Below are positions 53,117 through 61,533 of a stretch of DNA of 64,000 nucleotides, one piece after another. Below the pieces are notes generated by a model. The model was not told the DNA's origin, did not search any database, and saw only the letters and a program-made list of their open reading frames with translations. Source of the stretch: Acetobacter estunensis (GTDB lineage: Bacteria; Pseudomonadota; Alphaproteobacteria; Acetobacterales; Acetobacteraceae); contig NZ_WOTH01000008.1 of the NCBI RefSeq assembly GCF_011516945.1, positions 1 through 64,000 on the forward strand, given 5' to 3'. A program made the position numbers and the translations under genes. Within the stretch, counting starts at the first letter, position 1; each line of letters opens with the position of its first letter.

Positions 53117-53797
53117 CAGTGCCGTGTCCTTGCCGTGGAAAAATCGTACATCGGAAGAGTATTGTTATTGTTTTTATTCATCTTCTTTGGTTCGTCCGGA
53201 CTCTGGTGGTCTGGTCTGTTCCTTCCTGCAGGCAGAACAGAAAATTGTCTATCGTCGTTGCGGTCCGGAAGATAGATGGTGCGATGTATCGTTACGCACA
53301 GAGCGTGTGCTGACCTGAGGCTTTTTTCGGTCTCTTGAAATGAAGGCATTTGATTGTGTAATCCTTGAGCACATATCGCGTCAAGAAATTTGATGAAATT
53401 TGCATTTCAGTATAAAGTTTCATGTATTAATTTCATAAAAAATTACGTATATTGAAAAAATAATGGTGTTTGTTTTGGAAATTTTATACGTAAATTCATT
53501 TACGTTTAGTTTTCAATGCAATTGCGTTTATGAAAATTAAAATTTGCATTTTAAATATGATGTATATTTGAAATGCAAATATGTAATAAGGCTGTCTGCA
53601 TGATTGGGGAGAGTTTGTATTTTTTGTTTCAATTGTATTTTCATGAAAGAGTATAGGGTGCTGTTGTTTTTCCAGATCCAGAATATTTTGTCGGCGCTTT
53701 GGTGTGCGCTCATACCTTGTTAAGCTTCCCCATGGGAGGACGACGCCAAGTTTGGTAGAGAGTCCATCGGTCGCAACACAGTGAGAGAGCCGAACGC
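53117..53797. other. Gene-free, strongly AT-rich region upstream of oprB
   Basis: No credible gene in 681 bases. From about 53340 to 53660 the composition is strikingly AT-rich, about a quarter G+C by eye, against the GC-rich surroundings. It contains GAAATTTGCATTTC at 53395-53408, ATTTGCATTTT at about 53542, its inverse AAATGCAAAT at 53571-53580, and ACGTAAAT-TC-ATTTACGT at 53488-53505. The oprB promoter and the promoter of the RidA gene must lie in it. Confidence 0.8.
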
Positions 53798-54148
53798 ATG
53801 AGCAAGATCATCCGCACCGAACCCAATCCGGTGCTTTCGAAGGCCGTGGAATATCATGGTTTCGTATTTACGCAGGGCATGGTGGCCCGCGATCTGTCCT
53901 TGGATGTAACCGGGCAGACAAAGGACATTCTCGCCCAGTTCGATGAACTTCTTGAGGAACACGGCACGGAGAAGACCCGCATTCTTCAGGCCCAGATCTG
54001 GCTGAAGAACATCGACGACCGTGGGGCGCTGAATGAAGTCTGGAGCGCGTGGCTTCCGGAAAACGGCGCACCGGCTCGTGCCTGTGTGGAGGCAAAAATG
54101 GCCGATCCGCGCATGCTCGTCGAGATCATGCTGATCACCACGAAGTGA
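53798..54148 (+). CDS. RidA-family (YjgF/UK114) protein
   Basis: A 116-aa single-domain protein. GFVFTQGMVARDLSLDVTGQTKDILAQFDELLEEHG near residue 20 and the C-terminal PARACVEAKMADPRMLVEIMLITTK are typical; the Arg in PARACVEAKM is the imine-binding residue of RidA enzymes. These proteins hydrolyse reactive enamines/imines from PLP enzymes. A perfect-arm hairpin follows 5 bases after the stop. Confidence 0.9.
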   Translation: MSKIIRTEPNPVLSKAVEYHGFVFTQGMVARDLSLDVTGQTKDILAQFDELLEEHGTEKTRILQAQIWLKNIDDRGALNEVWSAWLPENGAPARACVEAKMADPRMLVEIMLITTK

Positions 54149-54153
54149 TCCGT

Positions 54154-54190
54154 GGCTGTCTCTGCCTCCTGCATGGAGGCGGAGACAGCC
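54154..54190 (+). terminator. Strong hairpin after the RidA gene
   Basis: GGCTGTCTCTGCCTCC at 54154-54169 pairs with GGAGGCGGAGACAGCC at 54175-54190 (16 bp, one G-U pair, five-base loop). No T-run follows, so it may rely on a factor or simply stabilise the mRNA end. Confidence 0.6.
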
Positions 54191-54374
54191 TGATCGGAGA
54201 ACTATTTTCCGTGCGTCGTCGTTTCAGAAAGATTTAACGGCGGGGCACGGCGTTGCCATGCCGGGTGGGTGACGGAAAACGACAAGAATCTTTTGTCATT
54301 TCCTGTCAGTGGTCATGGGATGTGTGGCGTTGTCCCCTCAGGAGAACGCACTTTTCATGTGAGGGAAAGACGAG

Positions 54375-55487
54375 ATGGAGACGATTGCGGCGGTAGCGTT
54401 CGAGGCCGGCAAACCTCTGGAAATCGAGCGCGTCCAGCTTGAAGGCCCCCGCGAGGGAGAGGTTCTCGTCGAGATCAAGGCGACCGGCCTGTGTCACACT
54501 GACAAATTCACACTTTCCGGCGCGGACCCTGAGGGGCTGTTCCCTGCCATTCTTGGTCATGAAGGTGCGGGCATCGTGCGTGAAGTCGGCGCGGGCGTGA
54601 AGCATCTCAAGCCCGGCGATCACGTCATCCCGCTCTACACGCCCGAATGCCGGGAGTGTAAGTCCTGCCTGTCGCGGAAAACCAATCTTTGCACCTCCAT
54701 CCGCGCCACGCAGGGTAAGGGGCTGATGCCCGATGGCACATCGCGCTTCTCCTTCAAGGGGCAGCCGATCCATCACTATATGGGCTGCTCTACATTCTCG
54801 AACTTCACGGTCCTGCCCGAGATCGCGCTCGCGAAAATCCGTGAGGACGCGCCGTTCGACAAGGTTTGCTACATCGGTTGCGGCGTCACCACAGGTATTG
54901 GCGCGGTGATCTTCACGGCCAAGGTTGAGCCGAACTCCACGGTCGCGGTGTTCGGTTTGGGTGGCATCGGTCTGAATGTCATTCAGGGTGCGAAGCTCGT
55001 GGGCGCGGAGAAAATCATTGGCGTCGATATCAACCCGGCGCGTGAGGAAATGGCGCGCAAGTTCGGCATGACGCATTTCGTCAACCCCAAGGATTTGCCG
55101 GATGGTGACGTGGTGGGACGTATCATCGAACTGACGGACGGTGGCGCAGACTACACATTTGAGTGTGTTGGCAACACGACTCTGATGCGTCAGGCGCTTG
55201 AATGTGCCCATCGTGGTTGGGGCGTCTCCACTGTCATCGGGGTTGCCGGAGCGGGGCAGGAAATCAGCACGCGGCCGTTCCAGCTTGTGACGGGACGTCG
55301 ATGGATCGGCTCGGCTTTCGGTGGCGCGCGCGGACGCACGGATGTGCCCAAGATCGTTGACTGGTACATGGAAAACCGGATCAATATCGATGATCTGATC
55401 ACGCACAAGCTGCCGCTCGAGCGAATCAACGAGGGCTTCGATATGATGTCCCGAGGCGAGAGCATCCGCACCGTCGTGGAATACTGA
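54375..55487 (+). CDS. frmA: S-(hydroxymethyl)glutathione dehydrogenase / class III alcohol dehydrogenase
   Basis: A 370-aa zinc alcohol dehydrogenase, the first step of glutathione-dependent formaldehyde oxidation. Catalytic zinc residues lie in GLCHTDKF and GHEGAGIV, with CGVTTGIG later. The structural zinc loop has four cysteines, PECRECKSC then LSRKTNLC. The nucleotide motif is [12 protein letters not shown] and the NAD-selecting Asp is in IGVDINPAR. It is followed after 29 bases by S-formylglutathione hydrolase. No FrmR repressor gene is adjacent. Confidence 0.95.
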   Translation: METIAAVAFEAGKPLEIERVQLEGPREGEVLVEIKATGLCHTDKFTLSGADPEGLFPAILGHEGAGIVREVGAGVKHLKPGDHVIPLYTPECRECKSCLSRKTNLCTSIRATQGKGLMPDGTSRFSFKGQPIHHYMGCSTFSNFTVLPEIALAKIREDAPFDKVCYIGCGVTTGIGAVIFTAKVEPNSTVAVFGLGGIGLNVIQGAKLVGAEKIIGVDINPAREEMARKFGMTHFVNPKDLPDGDVVGRIIELTDGGADYTFECVGNTTLMRQALECAHRGWGVSTVIGVAGAGQEISTRPFQLVTGRRWIGSAFGGARGRTDVPKIVDWYMENRINIDDLITHKLPLERINEGFDMMSRGESIRTVVEY

Positions 55488-55516
55488 GCGGCAGGATGCA
55501 GCAAGAGGAGGAACGC

Positions 55517-56365
55517 ATGAGCCTCACCATAGCATCGCGGCATATATGCTGCGGCGGCGAACTCGGGTTCTACACGGTACAGTCGGAGGCTCTTGGGCTT
55601 CCGACGACCTTCGGGGCGTTCATTCCTCATGGGGCATCGAAGGAAAAGCCGGTGCCCGTACTCTATCTGCTGGCGGGTCTGACCTGCACGCAGGAAACAT
55701 TCCTCATCAAGGCCAACGCCGTGCGGTTCGCCGCGCAACATGGAATCGCGTTGGTGGCATGTGACACGTCACCTCGTGGCGCCAATGTGCCGGGCGAGAC
55801 GGATGGCTGGGATCTGGGTGTCGGAGCGGGTTTCTATCTCGATGCAACGCAAGCGCCATGGCGGGCGCATTACCGCATGGGGACGTTCGTTGGCTCGGAA
55901 CTGCCCAAGTTGGTGGGACGTCATTTCGCGGTAGATGAGGCGCGCCAGGGGATCATGGGACATTCCATGGGGGGGCACGGCGCGCTTGTTCATGCCTTGC
56001 GTGAGCCTGAGAAATGGAAGTCCGTTTCAGCGTTCGCGCCCATCGTTCATCCGAGTGCCGTGCCGTGGGGAGAAAAGGCGTTTACAGCTTATCTCGGATC
56101 GGATCGCGCAAGTTGGGCGGCCTATGATGCTACAGAACTTTTGCGGGCGGGTCACGTTCATCCGACCACCATTCTTGTCGATCAGGGTGAGGCCGATCAG
56201 TTTCTCGAACGGGAACTTCAGCCGCATCATCTGGAAGAAGCGGCCAAGGCGGCGGGACAGAAGCTCACTCTGCGGCGGCAGGCGGGGTACGATCATTCGT
56301 ACTGGTTCATTCAGTCTTTTATTGAAGACCATATGAACCATCATGCTGAGTTGTTGAAAAAGTAG
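55517..56365 (+). CDS. fghA: S-formylglutathione hydrolase
   Basis: A 282-aa esterase D-type serine hydrolase that releases formate and glutathione. The nucleophile is Ser150 in GHSMGGHG, with the acid in LVDQGEADQFL and the catalytic His in GYDHSYWFI. Early motifs include LAGLTCTQETF and DTSPRG. ATG 55517 has GAGGAGG six bases upstream; the frame from 55496 lacks such a site. Cotranscribed with frmA, the two enzymes complete formaldehyde to formate. Confidence 0.95.
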   Translation: MSLTIASRHICCGGELGFYTVQSEALGLPTTFGAFIPHGASKEKPVPVLYLLAGLTCTQETFLIKANAVRFAAQHGIALVACDTSPRGANVPGETDGWDLGVGAGFYLDATQAPWRAHYRMGTFVGSELPKLVGRHFAVDEARQGIMGHSMGGHGALVHALREPEKWKSVSAFAPIVHPSAVPWGEKAFTAYLGSDRASWAAYDATELLRAGHVHPTTILVDQGEADQFLERELQPHHLEEAAKAAGQKLTLRRQAGYDHSYWFIQSFIEDHMNHHAELLKK

Positions 56366-56380
56366 GCTGCCGCAAAGTCT

Positions 56381-56726
56381 TCAGTAGTTTGCAAAAGAGT
56401 TCTGGAAATAGGCGGCAAGACTGTTCTGGCCTTTGCAGGGATGGGCAGGTTGTTCATAGCGTCCGTCTATAAAAAGACCAGTCATGCGGGCATAGGAACG
56501 GGCAACTTCTTCTGAAAAGCCCGTCTGCCTATAGTGTCCGAGCCACGACTTTCTGGGCATGTCCTGCACGGCAACGGGATGTCTGAATAGGTGTGTAAAG
56601 ACCTTCGCGCCATGCCGCAGCTTTGGTCGGGTCGCGCGTTATGACGCCAACCTTGCGATCCGCTTGCAGAAGGGCAGTAGCGACCATGCTGCCAACATGA
56701 CCAGTGGCGCCAAGTATAACGTGCAT
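56381..56726 (-). pseudogene. Remnant of an NmrA-like NAD(P)-binding protein gene
   Basis: Two pieces of one protein, in different frames, lie side by side. From ATG 56726 the first 42 residues read as an intact Rossmann start (MHVILGATGHVGSMVATALL, GVITRDPTKAAAWREG). The frame then loses similarity. In another frame, from about 56590, the C-terminal portion (RHPVAVQDMPRKSWLGHYR, TGFSEEVARSYARMTGLF) continues to a stop at 56381. A normal family member has about 290 residues; here only about 115 codons remain. An internal deletion of some 500 bases with a frame change is inferred. Confidence 0.75.
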
Positions 56727-56947
56727 AGCCTGTTTATCTCCTCTGTGTAGGATACGCTCGTAGGCTCTTACGACATGAAGTGACAGGGCTGCGGACTTGA
56801 GTGTGGAATGTCGGTGGGCTTCCCGGTTTCGATCCGCTATAGGGGCGGGACCACGATTGCTCCGGGTGGGCGTGAAACGGAATGGTTGTCGCCGGATGCA
56901 CCATTCTCCACGTGCATCAGGATTGATCCGTCCCGAGGAGAACCTGC

Positions 56948-58456
56948 ATGCAGGCTGACGTTCCGGCCCGTTCTGCCGTTGTCGATCTGGGTTCCAATTC
57001 CGTCCGAATGGTTGTGTTCGATGGGATATCCCGCAATCCGGTACCCATTTTCAATGAAAAGGCCGTCCTGCGGCTGGGACGTGGGCTGACGGCCACCGGT
57101 CGTCTGAACGAGGACGGAATGGCGATGGCTGCCGATGTCATGCGTCGCTTCCATGCCATCGCCCGGGGAATGAATGCCGATCCGTTCGAGGTGCTGGCCA
57201 CCGCTGCGGTGCGGGACGCAACGAACGGCCCCGAATTTGTGGAGATGCTGCGTCAGGTCATGCCCGGTGTGCCCATCCGCATCCTTTCCGGCATTGAGGA
57301 GGCGGATCATGCGGCTGTCGGGGTTCTGTGCGGTATTCCCGAAGCCGATGGGCTGGTGGCGGATATCGGAGGCGGGTCTCTGGAAGTTATCCGGCTGGAC
57401 AAAGAGGGACGCCACGACGCGAGTACTCTGCCGCTTGGGGTCATTCGTCTGAGTGACCGGGCCGAAGGCGATCTGTCGCGCGCCAAGGCGATTGCCGATG
57501 CCGATCTGGCGGGCGTGGAATGGCTGGAGGGCATGAAGGGGCGCACGCTCTATCTTGTGGGAGGCGCGTTTCGGGCGCTGGCCCGTCTGAATATGGCCCG
57601 CACCGATTACCCGCTGAACATCCTGCACTATTACACGCTCAATACGTCAGCGGCTCGGGAAATGACCGCGTGGCTCATTGGCTGTAACCGTAAAACGCTC
57701 GAAAAGTTGCCGAACGCGCCGCGCAAGCGTCTGGATGACGTACCGTTTTCGGCAACCGTTCTGCGACGACTTATTCGCAGGCTGGAGCCGGAGCGTATCG
57801 TCTTCTGTGTCGATGGCCTGCGGGAAGGCTGGTATGCTTTGAACGTTGCGCCAAATCTGCAAGCAGAGGATCCGCTGGACGCTGTGGCGCGGGAAATGAG
57901 CGCCCGTCTGGGACGCAGCCGCACGCTTCCCGAAGCGCTGGTGGCGTGGACTGCGCCACTTTTCCCTGACGAAACGCCGCAGCAAGCGCGACTGCGCCGT
58001 GCGGTCTGCCAGATGTCCGATATCGGGTGCCACGACCATCCGGAATACCGGGCCGAGCAGACGTTTCTTCGCGTTTTGTGGATGCAGGGTGGCGGTTTCG
58101 ATCATGAAGCACGGGCGGCGCTCGCGACGGCGCTTGCCCTGCGTTATGAGGGGGAGATCGATGCGCCGTGGCTGGCGCCAGCACGTGCGCTTCTGACAGA
58201 GGAGTCCCGTGACTGGGCCATGACGCTCGGGCTGGCTCTGCGCCTTGCCTACGCTCTCTGCGGCGGCACAGAGGTTCTTCTCGACGGCACGCATCTGGCA
58301 CGCGAACCGGACGCACTGCGTTTGTATCTCACCTCGGCGCGTGTGGCCGTTCGGGGTGATGCCGTGCGCAGGCGGCTTTCGCGTCTGGGACAGGTGATGG
58401 GACTGGAGAGCCGTCTGGAAGAGGATGGCATGACGGATGCAGTGGCTTTCGCCTGA
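56948..58456 (+). CDS. ppx: Exopolyphosphatase / pppGpp phosphatase (Ppx/GppA)
   Basis: A 502-aa ASKHA phosphatase. VVDLGSNSVRMVV (residues 11-23) is the phosphate-1 motif, EVLATAAVRDATNG and GIEEADHAAVGVL follow, and ADIGGGSLEVIRL is the phosphate-2 motif. The C-terminal half (about 310-502) is the helical HD-like domain. It could hydrolyse polyphosphate or pppGpp; the sequence does not decide. GAGGAG precedes the ATG. The leader 56727-56947 holds nothing else I could recognise. Ppk is not in the window. Confidence 0.9.
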   Translation: MQADVPARSAVVDLGSNSVRMVVFDGISRNPVPIFNEKAVLRLGRGLTATGRLNEDGMAMAADVMRRFHAIARGMNADPFEVLATAAVRDATNGPEFVEMLRQVMPGVPIRILSGIEEADHAAVGVLCGIPEADGLVADIGGGSLEVIRLDKEGRHDASTLPLGVIRLSDRAEGDLSRAKAIADADLAGVEWLEGMKGRTLYLVGGAFRALARLNMARTDYPLNILHYYTLNTSAAREMTAWLIGCNRKTLEKLPNAPRKRLDDVPFSATVLRRLIRRLEPERIVFCVDGLREGWYALNVAPNLQAEDPLDAVAREMSARLGRSRTLPEALVAWTAPLFPDETPQQARLRRAVCQMSDIGCHDHPEYRAEQTFLRVLWMQGGGFDHEARAALATALALRYEGEIDAPWLAPARALLTEESRDWAMTLGLALRLAYALCGGTEVLLDGTHLAREPDALRLYLTSARVAVRGDAVRRRLSRLGQVMGLESRLEEDGMTDAVAFA

Positions 58457-58606
58457 GGCATACCACCGCGCTTTCGTACACGAAATTGCGAGGAGCGCTT
58501 CTTCTCAAGGCAGCGTATGATCTCCGTTCGACCGTCGTGGAAAGAGGACCGTCTTCCATGAACGGAGTAATTCCGGTGGGTGTCCGGAAGACTGTAATGG
58601 AGAGAG

Positions 58607-59719
58607 ATGGTGAGTGCCCCAGACGGCATTTTCGCAATGCCGGTGCCTGCGTGTCCTGTGACGGCAGAGAAAGGACCGCCTGTCCGGGTGCTCGTAGTGG
58701 ATGCCGATCCCATTGTGCGGGAGGCCATTGGACAAAAGCTGGAACAGGCTGCTGAAACGGACGTCTGTGCAGCGGTCGCAACGGCCGAGGACGCATTTGA
58801 CGCCTTGGCCACATTGTCCCCCGACATCGTTATTCTGCATGACGAACTTCCGGGGATGAGCGGGTTGCAGGTGACGCGCGCCATCATGGTGCGCAGGCCC
58901 ACGCCCATTCTGATTGCCACGGACATGAGGGCGCAGGATTCGGATTTGGCGTTTGAGTGCCTGCGTTCCGGCGCGCTGGGACTGTTGTCGCGTGTTCCAA
59001 GCGATCTTTCCTCACCCGCGCTGGTTGAGCGTATTGTCGCAATTACTCAAGCGGCCCGGCCCTCTCGTGCTCAGCCATCCACTCTTCCTCCTAAGGTCGC
59101 ACCGCCATTTCGCCCCGCTGATCTGCTGTGTTTTCTGGTGGCAGAAGGTGGACTGGGCGCTGTGCTACGTCTTCTGGACGGGATGCCGGCCAAACCGGCA
59201 CAATCTGTCCTGCTCGCGGTTTCCATCCCGGCAATTCTGCTTGCCCCTTTTGTGGCATGGCTGAACGATGCGATGGGACAGAGCGTGGTGGTGGCGGATA
59301 TTTCGGGACGGACGACGCTGGCAACAGGCGTGGTGCATGTCCTCTCCGCAAGCGATCTGGCGCAGTTGGCGCCGGGACCGCGTGTGGTGAGCATGGTGCG
59401 CAAGCAGGAGGAGGCAGCCGATCCCGCCGCACGTAGCTTCGACGTGCTTCTGGCCTCACTCGCCGGGCCGGTAGCCCGACAGAGTTGTGTCGTTCTGATG
59501 GGGCACGCTGGCACGGCGGGGGCGGCTGGGCTGCTGCTTGTGCATCAGGCGGGCGGTCAGACCTTGGCGGAATATCCCTCGCTTTGTCCCTTTGCGGGAG
59601 CGCCGGGAGCGGCTGTGCGCATGGATGCGGTGGACGCCATTGGAACGGCGGACGAACTGGCCGAGGCTCTTTCACGGCTTCCTGCGGTGGAAAGCAGCCC
59701 CGACACCGTCTGCATATGA
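58607..59719 (+). CDS. Degenerate CheB-like protein (receiver plus inactive methylesterase domain)
   Basis: A 370-aa protein aligned with the CheB two-domain plan. The receiver (27-140) keeps VDADP, but the phosphoacceptor position is His78 in VILHDELPGMSG, where CheB has Asp, and the usual KP motif reads SRV. The C-terminal domain (about 165-360) follows CheB to its last motif (LLLVHQAGGQTLAEY, PFAGAPGAAVRMDAVD), but the active-site loop GSTGG reads VAEGGLGA, and the catalytic Asp region GMGxDG reads MGHAGTAG. Methylesterase activity is therefore unlikely. It overlaps the next kinase gene by ATGA. No chemotaxis genes are nearby. Confidence 0.75.
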   Translation: MVSAPDGIFAMPVPACPVTAEKGPPVRVLVVDADPIVREAIGQKLEQAAETDVCAAVATAEDAFDALATLSPDIVILHDELPGMSGLQVTRAIMVRRPTPILIATDMRAQDSDLAFECLRSGALGLLSRVPSDLSSPALVERIVAITQAARPSRAQPSTLPPKVAPPFRPADLLCFLVAEGGLGAVLRLLDGMPAKPAQSVLLAVSIPAILLAPFVAWLNDAMGQSVVVADISGRTTLATGVVHVLSASDLAQLAPGPRVVSMVRKQEEAADPAARSFDVLLASLAGPVARQSCVVLMGHAGTAGAAGLLLVHQAGGQTLAEYPSLCPFAGAPGAAVRMDAVDAIGTADELAEALSRLPAVESSPDTVCI

Positions 59720-61533
59720 CCCATTCGTCTGCTGTGCTGCTTCTGGTGGAGAACGCCGCCACGCGCCGGGCAGGGCTCGCCGCCGTTCTTGTTGAAAACG
59801 GTCTTTCCGTCGAGACCGTCACAAGTGCGGAAGATGCGCTGGACAGTCTGGATCATTCCCTGCCGGCCCTTCTCCTGACGGACCAGATTTTGCCGGGCAT
59901 GAACGGTTGTCAGATGACGCGGTATCTGCGTCTCAACCGGGCGACACGCCCTTTGCCGGTCATTCTCCTGACGAACGGGAACGATCCCGATCTGGTGCGC
60001 GAGGCCCTGCTCGCGGGCGTGGATTCGTGTGTGCCACGTGAGGCGGATGTCGCGTATCTCCTTGCGCGGATTAGCGTGTGTCTGCGGGGCTATCGCGTGC
60101 CCCACGCTCTGTTGCGGGAGCGCTTCCGTCGGCCAACAGTGGCGATCGTGACGGGACAGGATGGATTGCTGAAGCATCTGCCGCACAAGAAGGGAGACAA
60201 AGGTCGATCCGGCACGTTTCCAGTGGTGGAACTGCTGAAAACCGATGGGCTGGAAGCGCTCCTGCCACCTTCCACAACGCTGGCCACACCCGATCTGTGG
60301 CTCGGTGGCGTGGATTGCGTGATCGTCGATCTCACAACATCGTCCTTCGATGCTCTCGCTCTCTGTCAGATGCTGGACCGGGCGCGCCGGACCCAGCTTT
60401 CCGGCGCGGAAACGCCAGCCTGTCTGCTTGGGTTCGGAAGTGAGGAGACGGGTGATCTCGCCTATGCGATCAAGGCGTTCAAGGCCGGGGTGGATGATCT
60501 TGTTCCCTCCAATGTCACCCCTGAAAATCTCATTCTGCATGTCCGGGTTCTGTTGCGGCGCAAGGCCATCCTTGATGAGAACCTGCGCAGCGCGGCCGAA
60601 CGGGCCGCCCGGGACGAAGCGATGGAGGGCGCGCGGGCCAAGACCGTGCTCGCCGATGCGCTGGAGCAGGCCAACGATGAACTGGCGAGCGCCAACCGCA
60701 AGCTGATCGACGCTCAGACGAAGCTCGTGCAGTCGGCCAAGATGGCGTCACTGGGCGAACTCGTGGCGGGGATCGCGCATGAATTCAACAATCCACTGGC
60801 TTTCGTGATTGCCCATGAGGATACGGTTGCGCGTGCGCTTGAGCGTGCTGTTGCGGAACTGGAAGCCGGAAACGTGGAGATCGCCCGGGCCGTACTGGCG
60901 AAGGGGCGGGATCGGCTGGCCGCCACCTCGCTCGGGCTGGGCCGGATGCGCGACCTCGTGTCCAGTCTGCGCCGGTTCTCGCGACTGGATCAGGGCACGT
61001 TCGAGGACATCGACATGCCGGACGCGATCAACACCGTGCTGGCCCTTCTGGGGCCGAAGCTGACGGATCGCATCCGGGTTGAGCTGGATTTTCAGGGGCC
61101 TGCGGTTCTGAACTGTCAGGCGGCTCTTGTGCATCAGGTGGTCATGAACGTGATCAGCAACGCGGCCGATGCGCTGCATGCGCTCCCGCCTGACGATCCG
61201 CGTGTGCCGTGTATCCGGATCGGGACACAGTGCGTGGAAGGACGAGGGGGCCAGCCGGACATGTGGGTGGCCACCATTTGCGACAATGGCCCCGGTATTC
61301 CGCCCCTGATGCGTGAGCGCGTGTTCGAGCCGTTCTTCACCACCAAACCGGTGGGGGAGGGGACGGGGCTCGGGCTGGCGACGGCTTACGGTATTGTGAA
61401 GGCCCATCACGGCAGCATCGAAGTTTCTGACTCCTCTGCGGGTGGCACCTGCTTCACCATAGCGATTCCCATAACCCAGCCCGGCACGTCCGTCGGAATG
61501 ATCCCGTTCGTACCTGAAGGAGAAATTCGATGA
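59716..61533 (+). CDS. Hybrid receiver-histidine kinase
   Basis: A 605-aa kinase. Receiver 1 (about 5-120) has Asp in [13 protein letters not shown] and LLTNG but an altered acidic pair (VEN) and no normal C-terminal Lys. A second pseudo-receiver spans about 140-290 ([11 protein letters not shown]). A coiled coil (about 295-340) leads to HisKA with phosphoacceptor His355 in [10 protein letters not shown]. The ATPase domain has [26 protein letters not shown] and [16 protein letters not shown] 59716 overlaps the CheB-like stop by four bases, and the stop overlaps the next kinase start likewise. Confidence 0.88.
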   Translation: MTHSSAVLLLVENAATRRAGLAAVLVENGLSVETVTSAEDALDSLDHSLPALLLTDQILPGMNGCQMTRYLRLNRATRPLPVILLTNGNDPDLVREALLAGVDSCVPREADVAYLLARISVCLRGYRVPHALLRERFRRPTVAIVTGQDGLLKHLPHKKGDKGRSGTFPVVELLKTDGLEALLPPSTTLATPDLWLGGVDCVIVDLTTSSFDALALCQMLDRARRTQLSGAETPACLLGFGSEETGDLAYAIKAFKAGVDDLVPSNVTPENLILHVRVLLRRKAILDENLRSAAERAARDEAMEGARAKTVLADALEQANDELASANRKLIDAQTKLVQSAKMASLGELVAGIAHEFNNPLAFVIAHEDTVARALERAVAELEAGNVEIARAVLAKGRDRLAATSLGLGRMRDLVSSLRRFSRLDQGTFEDIDMPDAINTVLALLGPKLTDRIRVELDFQGPAVLNCQAALVHQVVMNVISNAADALHALPPDDPRVPCIRIGTQCVEGRGGQPDMWVATICDNGPGIPPLMRERVFEPFFTTKPVGEGTGLGLATAYGIVKAHHGSIEVSDSSAGGTCFTIAIPITQPGTSVGMIPFVPEGEIR

